64,000 nt of DNA from Pseudoxanthomonas sp. PXM02 (GCF_014851805.1 NZ_JACVAK010000001.1:62001-126000); one strand, 5' to 3'. Counted from the stretch's first letter, positions 14,386 through 29,300 are shown. Made by a program: numbers and translations. The notes: a model not told the origin generated them from the sequence alone.

Positions 14386-17300
14386 TTACCTCGGTCCGAT
14401 GGACCAGATTGTGCGACCACCAACGTGATTTGTGATGTTGTGTGGTCCTAGAGGAACAAGCTGCATACTCCCGGGCACAACATCATGGTGCCATGTCGTA
14501 CCAAATGGTCGACCACCAATTAGCCGATCGAGGTACCCGAATTGTCGTCGGTCGCTTAGAGCCCAGTGGGACTCGGGCAACCGCTCTTGGCGAATCAGAA
14601 CACTACTGAAGTCCGCGGCGCCAGTCACAGGATCAACTGGGATCTTCGGAATCAAGCCAGCCTCTTCGGCAGCAGATCGAATGAGTTTCCTGTCGGCGCG
14701 CCCTATTCCCTCACCAATCTCACTCCAAGCCCAACGCTTGTTGGAATTTACAGCTTCTGCATAACGGGTAACACGTGATGCGGTTAGCTCGTCCAAATGA
14801 GCCAAGGAAGACCTTGTTGTGTTTGCCACGTCGGCGACTGCAGCCTGCGAGCTAGGCAATCTTATACCGGCAAGGTCGCCAACAGCACCAATCTGCGCAC
14901 GCCATGAGCCCATCGTTGGCCCGTCGAAGGCAGTAGCAAGCATCGTCTTACCAGCGCGCCAAGTGACCTTGCCTGCATTCCAAGCTCCGCTAGCCGCACC
15001 CTGCAAGCTGCCTGGCGCTATTCGAGCACCTCCAAACTTCCCAGTAGCGACTCCGAGCACCGTGCCAGCGGCCAAGCCGCCGATCTGAGATGCCACCGCA
15101 TCGTAGTCTCCTCTGCTATATGCCTGCCTAATCTCGTACTGGGCAACCAGTACCTGATACACCGGATTGAACTCGTGCAGCAGCTGCTTCGTACTCACCC
15201 CCATTTCGGCTGCCCGGCCCATAGAGCTCCACATCATTACCTGCTCGTGACGGCCCGTGAAAGCATCACGCCCAACCCCATAGCCGACGCGGACCAAGTC
15301 AGCCCCTTGCAGGATCGGCTGAACCACGAAGTTAATGCCCGTTTCGAGAGCTGTCTGGCCAGCCCTATACAGACGCCTGACAATTACTTCGCTGGTGGTC
15401 GCATCCGTCAGCGGAATATCATCGTGCTCGTAGACCGCGGCAATCGCTTCGTGCCCTGGCTCATACTCATAGTAGCGCCACACGGCGCTATCCAAACCTG
15501 GCGTTGGCATAACCACCAACTGACGGAAGGCGGCGCCGTACTGCTTGTTCATGGCGTGTGTTGTCCATGCGCTTAGATCATTCTCTTGGGCGCTGCGATT
15601 CCATATCGCCCCACCGCGAGCCATCTCGGCCTGCTGCTCTTGGAACATGCGGTCACGTTCTTCTCTAGTGAGAGGCTGGCTCAACTCTGGGTTGGATAGC
15701 AGCTCTTGCTGAATCTGCTTCAAATCCCATGAGGCCTGATCGCGATCGAACTTAGCCTGAAACCTATCGTTAGCCCTCTGCTCCAATGCACTTATTAGCG
15801 CGTCTGTATAAGCCCCCTCCTGTTCTTCGTCCAGCATGGAGACTGCATTGGCCTGGCCCGTCAACAAAAGTTCACTTTCTTGCTCCGCCCATCGCCGGTG
15901 GTTACCAGAAAGTGAGTTAATAATCGTGTTTCCGAATGCGTCGGCGATTAAGCGACCGTAATCGATGTCACCCCCAAGACCGAGCTTACGACCTACGTGC
16001 ATCGTTGCAGTCCGCCCTATAACGCCTCCGGCCATATCCATCATGAATTGCCCTCTCTCAGTAGCGGCCGGAAAGTCAAAAGCCGACACTACTCTAGGGG
16101 TAACTTTCGACACAGCGCCCGACGAGACTGCGGCCAGAGCGACTTGTCGCCAGCTAAAGTTCGCCTCAGTTCCGGCAACCCTGCTGGCTGCGTAACTGGT
16201 CACCTGGCTAGCGAACTCGGTGATTGCGCCGCGGAGAAACTGCGAATTCCCCGCAAGCGACATGGCACCTTGCATAAAGCTGGTGTTCGCCAGGCCTGCT
16301 GTGAGCAGACTACTGACACCCGCCTGCGCCACATTTCGCCAGCTGAAGCTAGCAACGCCCATTGCGCTGCCGACCGCCATGCCCGCTGCTGCGCCTGCGG
16401 CCGCCCCCGCCGCTACTGATACTGCCGTGCCAAGCGCTGTAAGAGATGCTGTTGTAGTGGTAACGCCAGCCACTGTCGTGACGGTCGCGGTAGACGCCAG
16501 CATGGTTGCGCCACCCGCCTGCGCAGCAGAAGTCATTGCGGCAGTGGCTGCCCCCGCCGTGAAGTAGCTCACCACAATGATGACCACCAACATGATGATC
16601 ATGCCCAAAGTGCCGCAGCCCTTATCCGGGGGCTCGATGTAAGGCAGCCCAGGAGTCGTCGGCCCCGTGATCTCGCCGGGGTTGTAGGGCTTGAACGTGT
16701 TGGCGTCGTTACTTGAGGTCTTCGCCTCCGGTACCGTCAGGCTGGTGCCTGCGACCAGGGCGCCATCCGGGCTGTTATCCAGCCCATTGGCTTCCGCGAC
16801 GAGGTACCACAGGTTGCCGTTGCCGTAAACGCGTTGCGCGATGGTACGTGGCGTGTCACCCGCTTGCGCCACGATCTGCGTCTTGCCAGACCCGGTATTG
16901 CTGAAGCCCGTCAACCGGCTAAGCACATCGATCCTGCCCGCTTCATCCAGGCCTGCGACGTGCTGCCCATTGGCATACACGTTGCGCAGGTTCATCTGCC
17001 CCAGACGGGTACCCGTCGCAGGCGCATTATTGAACCTCTGCTGGAAGACATTCGAACTGGTGACGGTGCCATCGCGACGGGTGATGATCATCCCATCGCC
17101 GTTGTACGTGAACGTGCGGACACGATCGTCCATCGTGATGCCGTTGGTGTGCTCACTGATTTCGATCTGACGTCCCGCACCATCGTACGTCATGGTGCTG
17201 GTTGTGGATTTGTAGTTCGTGTTGTCGCTGACACCCGCGACGGTCTTCTCGAGATAGCCACCCGCGCCTTCGTATTTGTACGTGTACGTGTGCTCGTAGT

Positions 17301-20300
17301 TTCCGCCTGAGCCTGCCATGCGTGACAGATAGCTGTATCCCTTCACCCGGCCCGCCGCGTCGTAGCCAAGTTCAGCACTTCCGGTATAACTGACCTTGGT
17401 CAGCTCCGTCAGGTAGGCCTCTTCCATCTCCTGTTCCGGCAAGGGCTGGTGCTGAGAGATCTGACCTTGTGCACTGGAGTATTCCCGACGCGACTTGGTC
17501 TCTACCGTCAGGACGCGACCATCCGCGTCATACGTCGTTCTTTCGATGGACTTGAGCCACCCACCGACATTTGTCTCAAACCAGGATCCATCGGCGTAAC
17601 GAATCCACTGCCAGCTGTCGCGCGGATACGCACGTCGCACCTCGGTGACCCTGCCGGCTTCGTCGTAGGTCCGACTCTCCACCGCGCCGAGCCCTCCCCA
17701 TAGGGGCAGACCATTGGGGCCGGCGGATGCCAGACGCTGGTCGTGCTCCAGCATCAGCTGACCACGCAGGTTGTAGTCCTGCTGGATGGCCGTCAGCTCG
17801 CCGTTGCTCCACTGCAGGCGAGCTACCTGGTTGCCTGCGGCGTCGTAGGCGAAACCGTGGCTGTTGCGATACTGCGAAATGACGACCTGCCCATTGGCGT
17901 CCAAGTCGCCATTCACCACCGCTACGCGGTTGAGCTTGTCGTAGGCGTACCAGGAGCTTTCGGTACGGGCGGTGGGCGTGCTTGTCGTCTGCATCATTGC
18001 CGACGCAGGCGACACCGTGCCGCTCTTTTCCATCGGCGTGGACGCCATGCTGAACATCTGCACCGGACCACCCGGAAGCGCCATGGGATCAGTGGGATTC
18101 CATGGGTCGTAGTAGTCGTACGAAGACGTCACATACAACGTCAGTGTCGCCGAAAGGCCGGAGGGATCGGTGGCCCTGATCTGAATGGTGTGCGAGTTGT
18201 AGGGGCTGGAGTCGTTGTTGACACCCTGGAACACGTGACCAGTACCCGGGACAAAGCTGTAGCTCAACCATGCCGGCTTCTGCAGGATGGTGTAGGTAAG
18301 CGGATTGTTGTCGGGATCGACAAACGCGCCGACCGGGACCGAGAAACTCTCGGACGGTACCGAGTAGCGGTTTGTAGAGTGGAAGTGGTAGTAGGTTTGG
18401 TTCTGCGCCACGTTGACATAAGGCGCCTGGTTCGGCGGTGCGGCGGCGTTGACGGTGATGGAGAAGTTGACCGACGTGGTGCCCCCTCGACCGTCGTTGG
18501 CAGTGACCGTGACCGTATAGGTTCCCGCCGTTGATGGCGTCCCGCTGATTACCCGACTCCCTGCATTGAACGCCATGCCTGCGGGGACTCCGCTGGCCGT
18601 GTACGTCATCACGTCGCCGTTGGGATCGGTAAACGAGGGCACCGTGTAGCTGAAGAGTGCCCCTACTGTCGCCGACTGGTTCGAGACACTGGGCGCCGTG
18701 GGCGCCGTGTTGGCCTGCACAGTCATGGTGAACGACACCGCGGTGACGCCGCCCTGCCCATCGTTTGCGGTCACCGTGACGGTGTACGTCCCCGCGGTCG
18801 CGGCCGTCCCGGAGATGGTCCTGTTGCCGGCATTGAAACTGAGTCCACTGGGCAGGCCCGTTACGCTGTAGGTAAGCGAGTCGCCATTGGGATCACTGAA
18901 GGCCGGTATCTGGTATGACCAGGGCAGCCCACTCTTGAAGCTCTGGTTGGGCACATGGCCGGTGGGCAACTCGTTCACATGGAGCGAAAAGATGCCCTCT
19001 GCCGTGCCGCCGTTGCCATCGTTGGCCACGACTTTGACACGGTAGTCGTGGGTAATCTGGCCTTGCACCATCGACGTGCCACTCTCGAGCACCATCGGCC
19101 ACGCAGTACCGGTGATCGCTCCACCGCTGAAGCTCAGGCTGTAGTTGCTCCCCGGGAACCACTGTGCGGGGACCCACCTGACATCCAGCTCTCCCGGGAA
19201 CGGTTCATAGCTTTGCCAGTAGCCGGGGCGTTCCACCCAGACGGTGTAACTCAGACCGTCGCCGTTGACGTCGCTGAAACTTCCGCCCGGTAGCGACCAG
19301 TTCACCGCACCCGCGCGGTTTGCGCTGCGGTCGACCAGCCCGCCGTTGTAGACGGGCGGCGTATTGACGACGCTGAGGGTAAAGGTGGTGCTGCGCGTGC
19401 CGCCGTTGCCATCCACGACCGTGACTGTGATCGTGTGGTTGCCGAGGACGCTGGGCGTGCCGCTCAGTGTGCGTGTCGCGCTGTTGTAGCTGATTCCTGC
19501 GGGCAGCGTGCCAACGCTGTACGTCAGCGCGTCGCCGTTGACGTCGGAGAACGTGCCCAGCGGGATCTGATACGACCAGCCCTGGTTGCGGCCCACTGAA
19601 TGGTTCCCCAGGCTGGTGGCCAGCACGGGCGCTACGTTTGGCGTTGAAACGGTGAAGGTTCGGGTCGCCGCGGCACCGGCCGTATCGGTGGCGGTGACGG
19701 TGATGTTCCAACTGCCAACAGGACCGGGCGTGCCATTGAGTGTGCGGTTGGCAGCGTTGAAGCTCATCCACGTCGGCAGGCCGCTGACGGTGTAGGTCAG
19801 GGTATCGCCGTTGAGATCGGTGAACGCCGGAATCAGGAAACTCCAGCCGGTGCCCGCGGTAGCGGTCTGATTGTTGATTGTCGGGGCCGTCGGCGCCGTA
19901 TTGCCGATGGTCAGTGTGAAAGCCTTGGCGACCGTGCCGCCCCGACCGTCATTGGCCGTCACCGTCACCGCATAACTGCCCAGCGCCACCCCCGTGCTGC
20001 CGCTGACCAGACCCGCGCTGGAGATGCTCAGTCCATTGGGCAGACCGGTTGCGGTGAAAGTCAACGCATCGCCGTTGATGTCGCTGAAGTAGCTGGCGAT
20101 GGAGAAGTTGCCGCTGATATTGCGATACAGCGTCTGCGTGGGGATGTTGACCGCAGTGGGATTGTCGTTGGGCGTACTGACGGTGAAGCTGCGGCTGGCG
20201 GTCAGGTTGGACGGGTCACGGGCGGTGACGCTAATGGTCCAGGCTCCAACCACGCCGGCGGTGCCGCTGAGCGTGCGGGTGGCGGGATTGAAGCTCATCC

Positions 20301-23300
20301 ACGCCGGCATGCCGGTGACCGTGTAGGTCAAGCCATCGCCATTCGGGTCGGTAAACTCGGGGACCTGGTAGCTCCAAGCCGTCCCGGCCGTGACCGTCTG
20401 GTTCTGGATCGTGGGTGCGACCGGTGCGCTGTTGGCGATCGCCAGGGTAAAGGTGCGCGAGACGGTGCCCCCGCGACCATCACTGGCGGTGGCCGTGACC
20501 GTGTAGTTGCCAAGGACTGCGGTCGAAGCACCGCTGATCACACCGGCCGCGCTGATGCCAAGTGCTGCCGGCAGGCCGGTGGCCGTGAATGTCAGCGTAT
20601 CGCCATTGACGTCACTGAAAAAACTGGCAATCGACACGTTGCCAGCGACGTTGCGATAAAGGGTCTGGGTCGGGATGGTCGCCGCCGTCGGGACACTGTT
20701 GGGCGTAGTAACGGTGAACGTTCGCGTTGCCGAAGCGCCAGCTGAATCGGTGGCGGTGACGGTGACGCTCCAACTGCCTACCGGACCAGGCGTGCCGCTC
20801 AGCGTGCGGGTGGCGGCATTGAAAGTCATCCAGCCCGGCATGCCGCTCACTGCATAGGTCAGCGCATCGCTGTTCGGATCGCTGAATGCCGGCACCAAGT
20901 AACTCCATGCGGTACCGCCAACGGCGTTCTGCGCCGGGATGGTCGGCGCGATCGGTGCGCTGTTAGTGACCGTCAAAGTAAAGGTGCTACTGCGCGTACC
21001 GCCCTGCCCATCGCTGGCAGTCACCGTGATGACGTGAACGCCCAACGTCTGTGGCGTACCCGAGAACGTGCGGGTGGCCGCATTGAAGGTGACACCACTG
21101 GGCATGCCAGACGCGCTGTAACTGAGGAAGTAGCCCTCCGGATCACTGAAGGCGGCGACCGGAATCTGGTAACTGAAGCTCGCGTTCCTGCCGGCGGTCT
21201 GGTTGGCCAGAGGCTGGTTCAGTACAGGCGCAAGATTGTTGAGCAACACCAGATCGAACTGCGCGTGAACACTTGCTCCCTGCGGGTCTTGGGCGATCAG
21301 GCGGATCGACAGACGGGTTCCGTCCGTGGTTGTACCTGGCGCCACGCCCTCCAGCCGCAGTATGCGCGGCGAGGCTTCGATCACGCTCAGATTGAGCCAA
21401 GGAGGTAGCGCCCCACCGTTGGCCAGTGTCGCGCTCAATGCCAGCGGGTCGCCATCCGGATCCAGGAACACCGAAGATACCGGCAGTTCGAGCAGGAACT
21501 GCCGGCCGATGCCGGCCTGTTGTTCGGCCGGTGTACTGACCACTTGCGGCGTCTGGTTCTGCGATACCACCAGATTGACGACGCGGGTGTGGGTTGCCCC
21601 GCTACTGTCCGTGGCTCGCAGCGTGACCGCATAAGTACCGGCATGGGCGGCCAGCGGGTTACCGCTCAAGCGCACCTGGCCAGGGTTGGTCTCCACCGTG
21701 AGCCACGACGCGGCAGGCGAAATGCCGATCAACGACAGGGTGAGCACGTCGCCGACATCGGCGTCCTGGAAGTAGTCGGCGACATTGAACTCACCGATCC
21801 AGGCCGTACCAATGCGCACAGGGACTTGGGTTGGTGCGGTCGGGTTGGATCCAGGCGCCGTATTGCTGCCCACGGTAAGGTTGAACGTCACCGCTGCAGT
21901 GGAGGTGCCATCGCTGGCGGTCAGGCGAATGCTGTAGGTGCCGGCGATGGAGGCGTTGCTGGATACGAACACTGCTTCGCCGGTGTTGGCATCGACGCTG
22001 TAGCTGAGCCAACCCGGGAGCGCCGTCGCATTGCCACTGACGATCTGTTGGGCCGTGATGGTCAACGGCTTGCCTTCCGGGTCGCGGAAGAGGTCCGTCA
22101 GGCGGACGCGGAACTCGCTGGCCACACCGGTGCGGATGCCTCGGGCGGGCGGCAGACCGATCACTTCCGGGGCTGCATCCAGGACCGTAATCGGCAAGGT
22201 GTTCTCGCCATAGCCGGTGCGTGCGACAACATGCGTTCGGTTGCCTGCTGCATCGTAGTCGTAGGTCAGTTCGAAGGCCCGCTGGCCGGTGGCCAGATCG
22301 TCCTGCACGACCCTCTGCAGACGGTTGTGGCTGTCGTAGACGATCTGCGTACGCAGGTTGAATGTCTTGCCACGGCTATCGCTGACCAAGGCCTGTTCCA
22401 GGATGCGGTTCCCCGCCTGGTCATAAGCGTAGGTGTACGTACCGCCACCGACCTCCTGGATCTGCTTGACCAGCCCATTGGCGTAGTACGTCGTGGTGCG
22501 ATTCAGAACGCGGGTGTCCGGAACGTATAACGGGTCCTCGTCGTGGATATCGTTCGTCGCTTGGCTCGTTTCGGTGACCAGCTGGCCAGAAGCGGTGTCG
22601 TACGTGAAGTTGTAGTCGCGTCCGCTCAGGTCGTTGCGGTCGATCAACCTTCCGAAGTAGTCGTAGTCCCAAGTCTGCTCGTTGCGACGCACGGTTTCAC
22701 CGTCGCGGTCCACGCCATCCTTATGGTCCAACGCATACCGTTCCAGCGAGCGTCGCCCGCCGAGATCGTAGCCATATTCCATCACTACGTTCATCGGTGT
22801 CTGGCTGCGGATGAGCGAGCCCCGACTGTCGTAGTCGTACTTGTAGGTCTGCCCCATCGCATTGGTGGACTGGAGGCGCTGGCCATTCTGGTTGAGCACA
22901 TAGCTCTCCAGCACCTTCCTTGTCCGGGTATTGCCACTGGAAGCAGGCAGGTAGTCGCCATGGGCAGTGACCCGGTCCAGCCGGTCGTACTCCTTGAATG
23001 TCAGATAGCCCAGCGCGTTCTGCGTAATACGCGCACGTCCAAGGGCATCGTAGGCAGTGAGGGTCACGCTGCCGTTGGCATCGATGACCTTGGTCTGCTT
23101 GCCGGCGTTGTCGTACTCGTAGCGGGTCAGATTGCCGTTGCCATCGCGACTGGCTACCAGTCGCCCCAACTCGTCATAGGACCAGCTCAACTCTGGTCGC
23201 TGCCACGTTCCGGTCTCGGTGTTCGTCACCACCTTCACCAGAGGCTGGATCTGCTTCACCAGCTGATTGCGATCGTTGTACTGGAAGGTGGTCTGGTAGC

Positions 23301-26300
23301 CGCGCGGATCCACCAGATCCAGTACATTGCCCCAGCGGTCTACGCGCTGGGACAGATAATTGACCTGGCCTACCGTATCGGTGTGCGAAGGCAGCACCAT
23401 CTGCACGGTGCGGCCCAACCGGTCGGTGATCTGTCGGGTCACCGCGGTGACATTGCCGGACCCCGTGTAAACGCTGTGCGACTCGCGGACCTGATGCCCG
23501 CCCAGGTTGTAGCCGTAGTCACGCCAGGCGCCGCCCTCTGCATTGCTACGTACAAGATTGCCGGCTTGGTCGTACTGGTACTGCGCCTGCAGCGTCGCTC
23601 CAGCGGTATCATCATCGCCCTTGGCGACGATCTCGCCGAAGGCGTTGTATCGCACCGCTTCGCGCTGGTCTGGCGCGCTGGATCCATCGCGCTGGGTACG
23701 GCTGCTCAGCTGGCGGCCAGCGCCATCGTAGCTGTAGTAGCTGTGCACGGTGGTGTCGCGACCATCGTTGCCTGACAGCGCATACCAGCTGTGCACCACA
23801 TGATCAGCCGCATCGTATTGCATGAACACGCGCTGGCCCTGCGCATCCTGGCTCATCACCGCCCTGCCCTGACGGTCGAACATGGTTACGCTGACCTGAT
23901 CATTGGCCGCATCGGCTACAGGTGCACTTTGCCCGCTCTGCAAGCCGTTTGCGTAACGTGTTACGCGCACCGCATTGCCGAACGCGTCGTACGCCATTGC
24001 AGTGTAGGCCGAGACCTGCACGTACACACTCTGCGTGCCCAGTCCGACGTTGATGGTTCCCAACAGCTGGCTTTCAGCACTGTTCGCCAGCCGTTGCTGA
24101 GCCGCTTCCTGCACCGCGCTGATACGCCCCAGCACGTCGTAGCTCGTTCGCGTCTGCTGGCCATCCAGGTCGGTAATCACTACCTGCCCAACGGCATCGT
24201 AGGTCCACTGCGTGCTTACATCACGTATGCCCTGCGAGCCGTCAGCCCTGCCATAGCGTCGCAACGCCGTCTCGCTAGCCCTTCGACCCATTGCGTCGTA
24301 GGTGTAGCTGATGATTCGGTCATAGCCGATCGATGCCTCCCCGGCCGGCGGCGCAGCGGGCGGCACTGTCGTCGTCAGGGCAGCCTGCGTCGCGGTCGAC
24401 AATGCGCGCGCATACTCGCGCACCTGAACCAGTTCACCCAAAGCGTTGTATTGGCTGGTGGTGACATAACCCTCCGCATCCACACTCAGCGTGGCCCGTC
24501 CCAGCTCGTCGTAATACTGCCAGCTGTGTGCCCAAAGTCCGGCAGCTTGATCCAGCAGAACGGAAGTTCTTGCCAGTTCGCCGAAAGCGTTGTAGCTGAA
24601 CTGCGTGGTGGGGGAAGCACTGGCAGTGGCGCCGGTCGTGCGCACGTAGGTGATCGCGGACTGGATGACCTGGGTCTTCAGGCCACGCCGGTCGTAGGAG
24701 GTGGTCAGCACGCGATCATTTGCGGCGTCTGTCACCACCGCGCTGGCGGTCATCTGCGACAGCGACAGCGCGTTGCCGGCTGTGAACCCGGCGATGGCGG
24801 CCGTGTTGAGCTTGGCCGCATGGCGACGCAGCGTGGTCTGCTCACCGAAGACGTTATAGCCGTAGGTCGTGACATAGCCATCGGCATCCACCTCATGGGA
24901 CACACGTCCTAGGGTGTCGTAGACCTTGTAGCTGTAGTAACCGCGCACGTCTTTCTGCACCACCGCCCGCCCCAGCGCGTCGTAGGTGACCTCGATCGTA
25001 GGCGCGGTGCCGGTAGCCACCAGCTGGCCGGTGGCCGGGTTGACCTGCCAGGCATCGGGGAAGATCGTGCGGATCTGGTGACCGCGGCTGTCGTAAAGGT
25101 ACTGCGTAGTCCGCGGCTGCGAGCCGGTGGCATCTTCGGTACGGCTGAGCACGTTGCCCAGCGCGTCGTAGGTAATGACGGTCTTGATCGCACGCGTGCT
25201 GGTGCTGACCGTACCGGTGATGCTGGCAGTGGCCACGGTCACCGCCGGACTGGTCTGCTCCACCATGCGTCCGGCAGCGTCATAGACGTAGGTCCAGACA
25301 TGCCCCAGCTTGTTCGTCAGTTGTACCCTCAGTCCTACGCCGTTATAGGCATAGCTTTCGGTTTCTCCGGCAGCATCGGTTACCGAGACCACCTGCCCTG
25401 CCGAGTCGTACGCGGTCTGCGTGACGCGCACGTTGGCCTGGCCATTGACGGCCGCAGTCATCGCCGACTCGCTGGCAGGTGTGCTCGGGCTGATCGACGA
25501 TGGATACTGGCGACTCTCCACCATCCGGCCGAGTCCGTCGTAGCGCAATTCGCTCACCGCGCCGGTGTCGTCCATGCGGAAGCGCAACTGGCCATTGGCA
25601 TCGAACACGTACCGCGTCACCCGATGCTGGGCCGCCGTATCGCCGCCGGCAGCGGTCATAGCTGCGGCCACACCGGCCACGGTCCGTGAAGTGCCGGAGG
25701 AGATGGTGACCGCATAGGCCAAGTCGGCCACCACTCGACCCATCGCGTCGTAGCGCTGCTCGCTCACGGTCCAAGTGCTGGCCGTATCGGCCTGCAGTGT
25801 GTAACGCGCGCGCCCGGCCGCGTCGTAGATCCAGATGGTGTTGCGGGTGGTGCCGCTCATCCAGCTGGCCAGCGTGGTTACGCTGGCCGTGCCGGCACGA
25901 AGCGCCGGCAACTGTGCATCCAAAGTGGCGCCGCTGATCGGCGTCTCGCGTTCTATACGTTCGATCAGGCGGCCTGTCTCGTCGTACTTGAACTCGGTCA
26001 TCAGGCCTGTGCCGGTGCTCGAGCTATCCCGCAAGACGTTCAGCGTGAAGCGCACCCGCCCGGCTGCATCTCGAACCTGATATTGCTCGACGTTGCGGAC
26101 ATCGCTGGCCGCCAACAGCCCGCCGACCTCTGCCACCGTCGCCGAACCTGCCTGCAGCTTGCCGCGAAGGGTCGCATCGACGGTGATCGGCGTGGCGTAC
26201 GCACGCTCGCCCACCACGTTGCCTGCGGCGTCGAGAAGACTTTCGCGGACCGCGCCGATCGCATCGATCGTGTAGCGCAGGCGACCAGCAGCATCGTGCA

Positions 26301-29300
26301 CACGGTACTGCACCTGATCGCGCGCGGCATCAGGAGTGACCTTGGCCAGAATGCTGGACTGGGTCGCCGTGCCTGCTTCCAGTTGCGTGCGCAGCGCTGT
26401 CGTCAGGGCGGCAGCCTGCGCGAAGGCGATGCTGCCGACCAACCGGCCAGCCGCGTCGTAATGCATTTGACGCACATTGCCCAGCCCGTCAATCAGCAGG
26501 CGGGCCTGTCCGGCCGCATCCAGCACGCGATAGGTGCGCTGGTCGCGCGTATCGTTCTGGGTTGCTGCAATCTCGCTGGGCACAGCGGTGCCGACGAGCA
26601 GCTTGGAAAGCAACGTGGTATCAGGATAGAACTTGGCAGCGTAAGCGCGTTCGCCTATCAGGCGGCCTGCTGCGTCGTACAACGATTTCCGCACCTCTCC
26701 GTTACGTCCGATCGACCAGTGCAGGCGACCATCCTGGTCATAGACGCGGTAATCGCCCTGGTCCGTGGCCCCCCATGTCAGGCGGGCATCCAGTTGCGCA
26801 ATCGTGTCGCTGTCGGTCAACGTCGCCGCATTGGTCGGCTGGACGAAGCTTCGCGTAGCCACTACCCGACCCGCTGCGTCGTACCAGTTGCGCGTCATCG
26901 CGCCTAGTGGGCCGACACTGTAGATCTGCCGATTGGCATCGTCGTAGTAGTACCTCGTTACCGTACCGTTGGCATCGGTACGACGGATTACGTTGTCATT
27001 GCTGTCGTACGCGTAGCCGATGGTCAGGTTGAGCTTCCCGACCCCGGGATCGATCACCTCGCTGGTGCGGCGGCCTAGTGCGTCATAGCCATACTGGATC
27101 GTGCGCGCCGCCGCCGTGCCCGCTCCTTCGATCACGCTGACCTGCCGGCCGGCGGCATCGTACGTGTACTGCGTGCGCAGGTTCAGTCCGCTGGGATCCT
27201 GTGCCACCTCCTTTAGGCGGCCCTCACGATCGTAGGCATACTGCACCACCCGGCCGCTGGGATCGGTCACCGCCAGCTGCCGGCCCTGCCCGTCGTACTG
27301 GTACTGCGTGATCAGCGGCGTGCCAGCCGGATCCTCGATCCGGCGCAGCACCCGGCCGACCGCATCGTAGGTGAACTCCGTCCGGCGGCCACTGCCATCG
27401 ACAGTGGCAGTCAGCAAGCCGCGGGCTACGTCGTACTCATCACTCTGCGAGGTAACGAGCGTGCCATCGCTCGCCCGGCGCTGGGTCAGCGTCAGCTGGC
27501 CGTCGCGGTTATAGGTGTACTCGCTGTAGCCCACGGCATCGGTCACGCGCACTGTCTGCCCGTGGCGGTTGTGCAGCGTGCTTACCACCACCCCCTCGGG
27601 CGAGGTCACCGTCAGGCTGCGCGCGGTGTCATCGTGCACATAGGTGGTCACCGCACCCAGCGCGTCGGTCTGGCTGGTTACCTGGCCGTAGGCGTCATAG
27701 ACGGTGGTGGTCGCCTCCACGCGCCCGGACACTGTCTGGCTCACGGCCAGCTGCCGACCCAGCCGGTCGTAGGTCAGACTGCGCACCGCACCACGCGCGT
27801 CGGTGGTGGTGCTCAGCCGCCCAAAGGCATCGTATGTAGCGGTGCGCTCACGTTGCAGGGCCGTGCCTACGCCCTCGATCACGCGCGTCTGCAGCCCACG
27901 AGCGTCATAGCGGTACTGCGTTGTCTGCGCAACTGCTGTGCCAGCGGCGGCGATCTGCTCGCGTAGTTGACCGAACGCGTCGTAGCTGTATTCGGTGGTG
28001 GTTCCTTCGGCATCGAGCAGGCTGGCCAGCTGCCCGCGGTTGGTGTACGTGTACTGGCGCCGCGTATCGGTAGCTGCCGCATAGCTGAGCACAGAGATCG
28101 CCGCCTGAGCACTGGCGCGGCTGCCCGGCGTGGCAAGGTTTATGCGGCCGGTGTAAGTAATCGTTTCGCTGGCCTGGCCGAAGGCGTTGTAACGTGTCTC
28201 GGTCACCTCGCCTTGCGCGTTGGCCACGTTGCCGCTATCGGCCACGCCGCGTACGGTGAAGCTAGGCCGACCCACGGCATCGTAGAAGTACCAGGTACGG
28301 TTGCCGGATGCATCGATGCTCTCGATCCGGCGTCCCAGCACGTCATAACCATGGCGAACGCCATGCTGGGCGTACACCGCATCCAACTGAGCCTCGGTCA
28401 TCCCCGGCAGCACCTGCAGGGCGCCCTCACCGCTGAGCTCACCGATCAGCTCGTTGAACGCGTTGTAACGTAGGTGGCCCTCGCGTACTTCGCTGGTGCC
28501 CTGGGCCACCTCCGTCTTCACCAGACGGCCGGCCTCATCGTAGGTGTAACGGGTGACCGTGCCTTCGGCGTTGGTCTGAGTCTGCACTTGCCCCAGCGCG
28601 TTGTAGGCCATGCGCTGTTCACGGTAGCTTCCTGCCCGGCTGCGCAGAGTAGCCAGGGTATCGTTGCTCGCCCAGGTCAACGCGTTGGAATAGCGGCGTT
28701 CGGCGCGCGCGTTGCCGGCTTCATCGAAGATCCATTCGGTCAGGTAGCCCTGCGCATCCAGCACACCTGTCTGGTTGCTTCGGCCGTCGTAGTAGTAACG
28801 CGTGGTCTGATCGTTGAGGGTGTTGGCCGCCGGACGCAGTTGCGCCAGCGTGCCGCTGGCCCATTGGGCCGAGGGCGAGACGGTGGCGTAGCGGGTCTGC
28901 GCCTGCACTCGCCCTGCACGGTCGTACTGCACCTCGGTCAGGTAGCCGGCCGCATCCAATGTGGCGATCTGGCGACCAGCGCTGTCGTAGAAAGAACGCA
29001 CAAGCCGCGCGGTGGCGGTAGTACCGACCGTGTCGGTCGTACGCACCTGCAACAGGCGATGCGCGCCATCGTAGGTGTAGGTGCTGATCGTGCGCGCTGC
29101 ACTGCTGGCAATGCCATCGGTCACTGTAGCGATACGCCCGGCACCGTCGTAGTTGGTCTCGGTGACGCGATCGCTCGTATTGCTGGCCACGATGCCGAGG
29201 CTGTCTACCTGGGTAGGCACCACCTGTCCGCTTACCAGCCAGGCCGTGGTGGTCAGGCGGTTGGCGTACCGGCGCGTGCCCACCACGCGGTCGGCGCCAT

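Noticed and set aside
18120-22180. Repeated sequence considered as a CRISPR array
   Set aside because: Units are 250-390 bp, coding and degenerate, with no short identical repeats or spacers.
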